Shown one piece after another: positions 58,296-64,000 of a stretch of 64,000 bases of DNA; the stretch's first letter is position 1; each line of letters begins with the position of its first letter. The notes under the pieces were generated by a model. It searched no databases. It saw only the letters and a program-made list of their open reading frames with translations, and had not been told where the DNA came from. This DNA comes from Longimicrobium sp. GTDB lineage: Bacteria; Gemmatimonadota; Gemmatimonadetes; Longimicrobiales; Longimicrobiaceae. The stretch is from contig DASUYB010000014.1 of NCBI GenBank assembly GCA_036377595.1, positions 1 to 64,000 on the forward strand. The letters run 5' to 3'. The translations under genes and the position numbers were made by a program.

Positions 58296-59198
58296 TCAGC
58301 GCGCCGGCATCGCCACGACGCGGAAGGGGGATGCGGCGCGGGCGCGCTCGATCACCATCCTGCCGTTCTCGATGGGGATGGTGACGGTGCCGGCCGTGGC
58401 ATCGCTCGACATCTCCCCCCATTCCATGGAGATGGAGACGGTCCAGCGCGCGTCGATCTCGCTGCCTTCGTTCAGCATCTGCGCGGTTTTTACGTGCCCC
58501 GCGGCGTTGCGCGCCACCAGCTCCAGCCGCTTGAGATAGACGTCGTTCGACGGGTTGCGGACGGCGGCGCGCTGGATGGCGCCGCCCGGCGCGCCGAACG
58601 CCACCACCGCCACCAGCGTGCGGTCGTCCTGGGCGCCGGGCGACTCGGCGGCGTTGGCGTCGTGCACCGCCACGAAGCCGGTGCCGAACGGCTTCACGTC
58701 CACCAGCAGCAGCGGGTGATCGGCGGTGAAGAGCGCGCGGCCGTTCAACAGCGAGTAGTACGCGTCGACGTTCTCGGACCCGCAGCAGCCGTACTCGGTA
58801 ATGCGGTAGAGCGCGTACCCGGGAAAGCTGTCCACCAGCGCGCCGTCCTCGCCGCGCCGGCGGACGATCCAGAGCGGCCGCGCCTCGGGGTGCGCCGCGG
58901 GCCGGGCGACCACGCTGACCTCCGCCTCGGCGGGGCCTTCCTGGCTCTCGCACCGCTGGATGCTCGTCTTCTCCTCCAGCAGCAGGTGCGGCCACTCGGG
59001 CGACTCGACCGCCGCCGCGCCCACCACGGTGTAGCGCACGCCCGTCGTAGCATAGCCGAACGAGCACTCCTCCGTCCGCGGCAGCAGCCGGAAGCTGGAC
59101 GGCGCGGAGAGCTGCCGCGGCGTCTGCTGCGCCGCGGCGGGCGCGTACACGAGCGCGGCCGCCACCCAGGCCAGCCGCGCGCAAGCGAAGCATCTCAT
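58296..59198 (-). CDS. Exported protein, unknown
   Basis: 300 residues. Signal peptide with cleavage after YAPAAAQ. The mature protein is mostly beta, with four Cys (EECSFGY, IQRCESQ, TEYGCCGSENVD) and a C-terminal domain ending VTIPIENGRMVIERARAASP. That last domain has a truncated extra copy just downstream (57997-58236). No family recognised. Probably periplasmic or surface. Confidence 0.65.
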   Translation of the reverse strand: MRCFACARLAWVAAALVYAPAAAQQTPRQLSAPSSFRLLPRTEECSFGYATTGVRYTVVGAAAVESPEWPHLLLEEKTSIQRCESQEGPAEAEVSVVARPAAHPEARPLWIVRRRGEDGALVDSFPGYALYRITEYGCCGSENVDAYYSLLNGRALFTADHPLLLVDVKPFGTGFVAVHDANAAESPGAQDDRTLVAVVAFGAPGGAIQRAAVRNPSNDVYLKRLELVARNAAGHVKTAQMLNEGSEIDARWTVSISMEWGEMSSDATAGTVTIPIENGRMVIERARAASPFRVVAMPAR

Positions 59199-59242
59199 CG
59201 TCGAAGGGAGATCGGGTAGGAGGGTGAACCCGCCTCTCGCGC

Positions 59243-59294
59243 AGTCCGCGAAGGCGGACTTCCTGAAGTTCCAGCGGCGGGCTTCAACCCGCCG
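59243..59294 (+). repeat. Dispersed hairpin pair, family E, copy 2
   Basis: AGTCCGCGAAGGCGGACT, TTCCTGAAGTTCCAG and a hairpin around GGCTTCAACCCGCC, matching 7722-7774. Confidence 0.75.
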
Positions 59295-59306
59295 ATCTCG
59301 ACCGGC

Positions 59307-60158
59307 CTACGCCGCCTCGGCCGCGCCGCGCAGCGCTTCGCGGGCGGCGCGGTAGCCTTCCTCCAGGAAGAACTGCGTGCGGTCGAAGTCCCACCCACCC
59401 AGGTGGCCGATGCGGGGGCGGATCACCAGCATCGGCGGGCCCTCCCACGGGCGCTCGGCGGCCACGCGGCGCTGCTGCTCCAGGTTCAGCGTCAGCACGC
59501 GGTCGTGGATGGCGATCATCCCGCGGTCGAAGAAGCCCTCGGCCGGGGGCACGATCTCCGCGCCCACGTCCACCGCGATGATCCGCTCGGTGGCCCACTC
59601 CGCGGCGTGGCGGATGGGCAGCACGTCCATCACCCCGCCGTCCACCAGCACGTCGCCGTCCAGCTTCAGCGGGGGAAAGTAGATGGGGATGGCGCAGCTG
59701 CCGTAGATGGCGTCGATCGGCGGCGTCTCCTCGTCGACACCCGTGCCGAACCAGCGCTCCTTCCCCGTCACCAGCGACACGCAGTTGACGCGCACGGGGA
59801 AGCGCGCGTCGCGGAAGGTCTTGAGGGGGAGATTGCGGGCGATCCAGGCGCGGTAGTGCTCGCCGTCGAACACCGCCTCCTCGCGCACGCCGCCGAAGAG
59901 CACGGCGCGGCGGTTGATGGAGACGATGTCGTCCTTGGTCAGCCCCCGCGCGATCTTCGCCAGCTCGCGCCACCCCAGCCCGCCGGCCAGCGAGCACCCG
60001 ATCAGCGCGCCGATGCTGGTGCCGATCACGGCGTCCACGCGCACGCCGGCCTCCTCGAGCGCCTTCCACACGCCGATGTGGGCCACGCCCTTCATCCCGC
60101 CGCCGCCCATGACGAGGACGGTGCGGGGCCGGTCGGGGAGGGGGATCGGGTCGGTCAA
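59307..60158 (-). CDS. Patatin-like phospholipase
   Basis: 283 residues if it starts at the TTG at 60158. The first strand and glycine-rich oxyanion loop (RTVLVMGGGGMKGVAHIGVW) begin at residue 12, so a start at the internal ATG would remove essential structure. The nucleophile elbow GTSIG is at 46-50 (Ser48) and the catalytic Asp is in VLVDGGVMDVLP (DGG). Complete Ser-Asp dyad, soluble, no beta-barrel domain. Cytoplasmic lipid acyl hydrolase of the RssA type. The start codon abuts a heptamer repeat and has no ribosome site, so it is uncertain. Confidence 0.85.
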   Translation of the reverse strand: MTDPIPLPDRPRTVLVMGGGGMKGVAHIGVWKALEEAGVRVDAVIGTSIGALIGCSLAGGLGWRELAKIARGLTKDDIVSINRRAVLFGGVREEAVFDGEHYRAWIARNLPLKTFRDARFPVRVNCVSLVTGKERWFGTGVDEETPPIDAIYGSCAIPIYFPPLKLDGDVLVDGGVMDVLPIRHAAEWATERIIAVDVGAEIVPPAEGFFDRGMIAIHDRVLTLNLEQQRRVAAERPWEGPPMLVIRPRIGHLGGWDFDRTQFFLEEGYRAAREALRGAAEAA

Positions 60159-60393
60159 GTGACTAGTGCCCAGTGCTCGGTGCCAGCTGCCCAATGAGAC
60201 GGTGCGTGAGTGCGCCGGTGCAGGAGTGCGTTGGTCCGGCGCGAGTCCGATCGGCCGGCGCGAGTGCCACGCACTACCACACTCGCGCGCTTCCGCACTT
60301 TCTGTTTCTCCGCACTTGCCGTTCCGCGCGTACATCCCCGCGCGTGTGAATCTTGCGACCGCGGAAAGTCTCGCGCGGAGAGGGACTTCACGC

Positions 60394-60448
60394 TTGACGT
60401 ACGCGGCCGCGCGGCCTAGGTTGCCGGTTGATACGGAGAATCATTCTT
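60394..60448 (+). promoter_or_regulatory. suf operon promoter with Fur-like box
   Basis: TTGACG (60394-60399), 17-base spacer, TAGGTT (60417-60422). Just downstream, 60430-60448 matches the 19-base Fur consensus at 14 positions (GATACGGAGAATCATTCTT) and contains the perfect palindrome AGAATCATTCT (60437-60447). This would repress transcription in iron-replete cells. Leader of about 135 bases before sufC. Confidence 0.55.
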
Positions 60449-60565
60449 GAGAAGCCGCACGTCCCCCACACTGGGGGGTATCAGCGGTCTCCGGATCCGC
60501 AACCAACGATCAATCAGGACGGAAGACCGGCCGCGCGCCGGGATATCCCGAGGAGAAGAGAACCG

Positions 60566-61330
<765 letters not shown>

Positions 61331-61412
61331 CGGTGCCCGGTGCCGAGTGCCCAGTGCCCAGTGACGAACGGGCGAGACTGGGCACCCGACACTAGGAACT
61401 GGGCACTTTTCA
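61331..61412. repeat. Heptamer repeat arranged as hairpin, between sufC and sufB
   Basis: GTGCCCGGTGCCGAGTGCCC... followed by an inverted run ...CTGGGCACCCGACACTAGG and ACTGGGCACTTTT. The two halves can pair, giving a stem-loop before the sufB ribosome site. Confidence 0.75.
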
Positions 61413-61426
61413 CTTGAGGAGGCACG

Positions 61427-62839
61427 ATGCCTTACAACGAGGAAGTCGCCGCACTCGGGCTCGACGAGTACAAGTACGGCTTCAAGGACGAGGTCGACTA
61501 CGCGTTCAAGAGCCGCAAGGGGCTCGACGAGGAGATCGTCCGCGAGATCTCGGAGCGCAAGGGCGAGCCGAAGTGGATGCTCGACACGCGCCTGAAGGCG
61601 CTGAAGCACGCCCAGAAGCGCCCGTGGCCCACCTGGGGCGGCGACCTGGGCGGGCTGAACTTCGACGAGATCTACTTCTACATCCGCCCCTCGGACCGCG
61701 GCACCGGGCGCACGTGGGACGAGGTGCCCGACACCATCAAGAACACCTTCGAGCGGCTGGGCATCCCCGACCAGGAGCGCCGCATCCTGGCCGGCGTGGG
61801 CGCGCAGTACGAGAGCGAGGTCGTGTACCACTCGCTCAAGGAGGAGTGGGAGAAGCAGGGCGTCATCTTCAAGGGGATGGACGACGGCCTGCGCGACCAC
61901 GAAGACATCGTGCGCGAGTACTTCGGCTCGGTGGTGCCCTTCCGCGACAACCTGTTCGCGGCGGTGAACACCGCGGTGTGGAGCGGCGGCTCGTTCGTGT
62001 ACGTGCCCAAGGGGGTGAAGCTCGACATGCCGCTGCAGGCCTACTTCCGCATCAACGCGGAGAGCATGGGCCAGTTCGAGCGGACGATGATCATCGTGGA
62101 GGAAGGCGCCCAGGTGCAGTACATCGAGGGGTGCACCGCTCCCTCGTACAGCCAGGACTCGTTCCACTCCGGGGTGATCGAGATCATCGTGAAGGACGGC
62201 GCCCGGATGCGCTACACGACCATCCAGAACTGGTCGCACAACGTCTACAACCTGGTGACGCAGCGCGCGCTGGTGGGGCGCGACGGCACCATGGAGTGGG
62301 TGGACGGCAACCTGGGGTCGAAGCTCACGATGAAGTACCCGAGCTGCTACCTGAACGGCGAGGGCGCGCGCGGCGAGGTGCTGTCCATCGCCTACGCGGG
62401 GCCGGGGCAGCACCAGGACGCCGGCGGCAAGGTGATCCACAACGCGCCGCACACCAGCAGCCGCATCGTCTCCAAGTCCATCTCCAGGGGCTCGGGTCGG
62501 TCGAGCTACCGCGGGCTGCTGCAGGTGAACCCGGGCGCCAAGTACGCCCGGAGCAACGTGGAGTGCGACGCGCTGCTGCTGGACGACGAGGCGCGCACCG
62601 ACACCTATCCGTACATCGAGATCCAGGACGAGCACGCGCAGATCGGCCACGAGGCCACCGTCAGCAAGATCGGCGACGAGCAGCTCTTCTACCTGATGAG
62701 CCGCGGCCTGAGCGAAGACGAGGCGGCGACCATGGTGGTGCGCGGCTTCATCGAGCCGATCGCCAAGGAGCTGCCGCTGGAGTACGCCGTGGAGCTGAAC
62801 CGGCTGATCGAGCTGGAGATGGAAGGATCGGTGGGATGA
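61427..62839 (+). CDS. sufB: Fe-S cluster assembly scaffold protein SufB
   Basis: 470 residues with AGGAG seven bases before the ATG. Hallmarks of SufB are [20 protein letters not shown], the beta-helix core ([20 protein letters not shown]) including the conserved scaffold Cys in [10 protein letters not shown], and [20 protein letters not shown] with [20 protein letters not shown] near the end. Builds nascent [4Fe-4S] clusters with SufC and SufD. Length normal. Central gene of the suf operon. Confidence 0.96.
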   Translation: MPYNEEVAALGLDEYKYGFKDEVDYAFKSRKGLDEEIVREISERKGEPKWMLDTRLKALKHAQKRPWPTWGGDLGGLNFDEIYFYIRPSDRGTGRTWDEVPDTIKNTFERLGIPDQERRILAGVGAQYESEVVYHSLKEEWEKQGVIFKGMDDGLRDHEDIVREYFGSVVPFRDNLFAAVNTAVWSGGSFVYVPKGVKLDMPLQAYFRINAESMGQFERTMIIVEEGAQVQYIEGCTAPSYSQDSFHSGVIEIIVKDGARMRYTTIQNWSHNVYNLVTQRALVGRDGTMEWVDGNLGSKLTMKYPSCYLNGEGARGEVLSIAYAGPGQHQDAGGKVIHNAPHTSSRIVSKSISRGSGRSSYRGLLQVNPGAKYARSNVECDALLLDDEARTDTYPYIEIQDEHAQIGHEATVSKIGDEQLFYLMSRGLSEDEAATMVVRGFIEPIAKELPLEYAVELNRLIELEMEGSVG

Positions 62840-62842
62840 AAA

Positions 62843-62933
62843 CAGATAGTCCCAAGTCCCAAGTCCTGAGTCCCAAGTTGAAGTTGAGCACTTAGGACTT
62901 AGGACTTAGGACCGAGGACTTAGGACTTTCTTT
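62843..62933. repeat. Heptamer repeat between sufB and sufD
   Basis: AGTCCCAAGTCCCAAGTCCT... then ...CACTTAGGACTTAGGACTTA, a 7-base unit and its inverted form, able to form a hairpin. Confidence 0.8.
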
Positions 62934-62965
62934 TCTGGACTTTCGATTACGACCGGATTCGAACC

Positions 62966-64000
62966 GTGACCGATACGACGACCGCCACCGCGCCCGTGGG
63001 CGTGTTCACGCGCGACCAGGTGCACATCCTGGGCGCGCGCAAGCTGGAGCCCGACTGGCTGCTCGAGGCGCGGCTGGCCGGGTACGACGCCTTCGCCGCC
63101 GCACCGATGCCCAGCCGCGCGGAGGAGGACTGGCGCTACTCGTGGCAGAAGCTGGGGAAGGTGCTGGACTTCGAGGCCTACGCCTTTCCCGAGGAGCGCG
63201 GCCCCGTCTCCGCCCGCGAGCAGCTTCCCGCGGCGCTCCAGGCGCTGATGGGCGAGGACCGCGTGGAGGGCGAGGCGCGGCTGGCGCAGGTGGACGCCTC
63301 CGTGGTCTGGCGCGAGCTCCCCGACGACCTCGCCGCGCAGGGGGTGGTCGTCACCTCGCTCGAAGCGGCGGTGCGCGAGCACCCCGAGCTGGTGCGGAAG
63401 CATCTCGGCACCGCGGTGAAGCCGGAGATCGGCAAGTTCGCGGCGCTGAACGCGGCGTACTGGACGGGCGGACTCTTCGTCTACGTCCCCCGCAACGTGA
63501 AGGTGGAGCTGCCGCTGCGCGCCTACCGCTGGATCGGCGACGCGGGCACCGCCGTCCTCGGCCGCACGCTGGTGATCGCCGAGGCGGGCGCCGAGGTGGC
63601 CGTGGTCGACGAGCTGGGCTCGGGCGACTTCGGGCGCACCGCGCTGCACGCCGGCGCGGCGGAGATCTTCGCGGACGAGGGCGCCACCGTGGTCTACACC
63701 TCCGTCCAGCGCTTCGGGCGCGGCGTGGTGCATCTCCAGACCGACCGCCTCGTCGCGGGGCGCGACGCGAAGATCACCATGCTCTACAGCACCATGGGCG
63801 CCGACTTCGCCCGCGTCGACGCGCAGTGCGCCATGCGCGAGCCGGGGAGCCACGTGGACATGCTGGGGATCTACATCGCCCAGGGCGACCAGCACTTCGA
63901 CCACGAGACGCTGCAGGACCACGTGGCCCCGCACGCCAGCAGCAACCTGCTGTTCAAGGGCGCGCTGGACGACGAGGCGCGGTCCGTCTTCCGCGGGCTG
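62966..64000 (+). CDS. sufD: Fe-S cluster assembly protein SufD, open at right edge
   Basis: 345 codons from a GTG at 62966 to the window edge, frame open. N-terminal region PMPSRAEEDWRYSWQKLGKV and the SUF beta-helix core (GKFAALNAAYWTGGLFVYVP, VELPLRAYRWIGDAGTAVLG, RDAKITMLYSTMGADFARVD, YIAQGDQHFDHETLQDHVAP) are SufD/SufB-like. The last gene in the usual sufC-B-D order, so SufD rather than a second SufB; it carries the family His in FDHETLQDHVAPH. About 80-100 residues remain beyond the edge. No ribosome site before the GTG, so the start could be shifted. Confidence 0.92.
   Translation, partial: MTDTTTATAPVGVFTRDQVHILGARKLEPDWLLEARLAGYDAFAAAPMPSRAEEDWRYSWQKLGKVLDFEAYAFPEERGPVSAREQLPAALQALMGEDRVEGEARLAQVDASVVWRELPDDLAAQGVVVTSLEAAVREHPELVRKHLGTAVKPEIGKFAALNAAYWTGGLFVYVPRNVKVELPLRAYRWIGDAGTAVLGRTLVIAEAGAEVAVVDELGSGDFGRTALHAGAAEIFADEGATVVYTSVQRFGRGVVHLQTDRLVAGRDAKITMLYSTMGADFARVDAQCAMREPGSHVDMLGIYIAQGDQHFDHETLQDHVAPHASSNLLFKGALDDEARSVFRGL

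Overview
The window is a very GC-rich stretch of bacterial chromosome carrying about 55 protein genes and no visible rRNA, tRNA, CRISPR array or insertion sequence. Gene content (Pnkp RNA repair, many exported or lipoprotein genes of no known family, GbsR-controlled RND pump, TTG/GTG starts, short Cys-rich peptides with a conserved LRVESF leader) suggests a Gemmatimonadota bacterium of the Longimicrobium type. That placement is inference from style, not from a marker gene.

Layout. 1-2.8 kb: the end of a Pnkp RNA-repair enzyme, a frameshifted SEC-C gene and a DUF433/DUF5615 toxin-antitoxin pair. 2.9-9.3 kb: exported and PAS proteins, a PIG-L deacetylase and methionine aminopeptidase with two small membrane proteins. 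9.5-18.3 kb: an Fe3+-type ABC transporter whose three genes (binding protein, ATPase, fused permease) are pulled apart by a low-GC DUF4062 gene, a small membrane protein, a GNAT enzyme, and an opposite-strand array of nine Cys-rich RiPP-like precursor peptides plus the stump of a tenth. 18.6-20.8 kb: an exported protein and a lipoprotein. 20.9-23.8 kb: an Mla-type lipid transport operon. 24.3-31.1 kb: gbsR-tolC-MFP-RND multidrug efflux operon with a readable promoter and operator.

31.5-37.0 kb: an unusual five-gene operon. It encodes two coiled-coil proteins, a membrane-anchored ABC binding protein fused to an OmpA peptidoglycan-binding domain, a NitT/TauT-type permease and an ATPase. 37-38.4 kb: a lower-GC two-TM gene and a small gene that may have lost its 5' end. 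38.5-47.2 kb: a DR2241-like/CbiX pair, a DrrAB-type ABC exporter, dienelactone hydrolase, M23 peptidase, biotin synthase and a TSUP exporter. 47.4-53.5 kb: M1 aminopeptidase, thioesterase, methyltransferase, a Phd/zeta-like toxin-antitoxin pair with its own operator, and an ECF sigma factor with a leaderless promoter. 53.6-60.2 kb: a glycosyltransferase with a flippase-like membrane protein, TPR and other exported proteins, and a patatin. 60.4-64 kb: sufC-sufB-sufD behind a promoter with a Fur-like box; sufD runs off the right edge.

The gaps between genes are full of repeats: at least five dispersed hairpin or inverted-repeat families, plus heptamer (and one octamer) tandem repeats that lie almost exclusively between genes. 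The two most promising candidates for something new are the peptide array (14.0-16.4 kb) and the OmpA-binding-protein ABC operon (31.6-37.0 kb).
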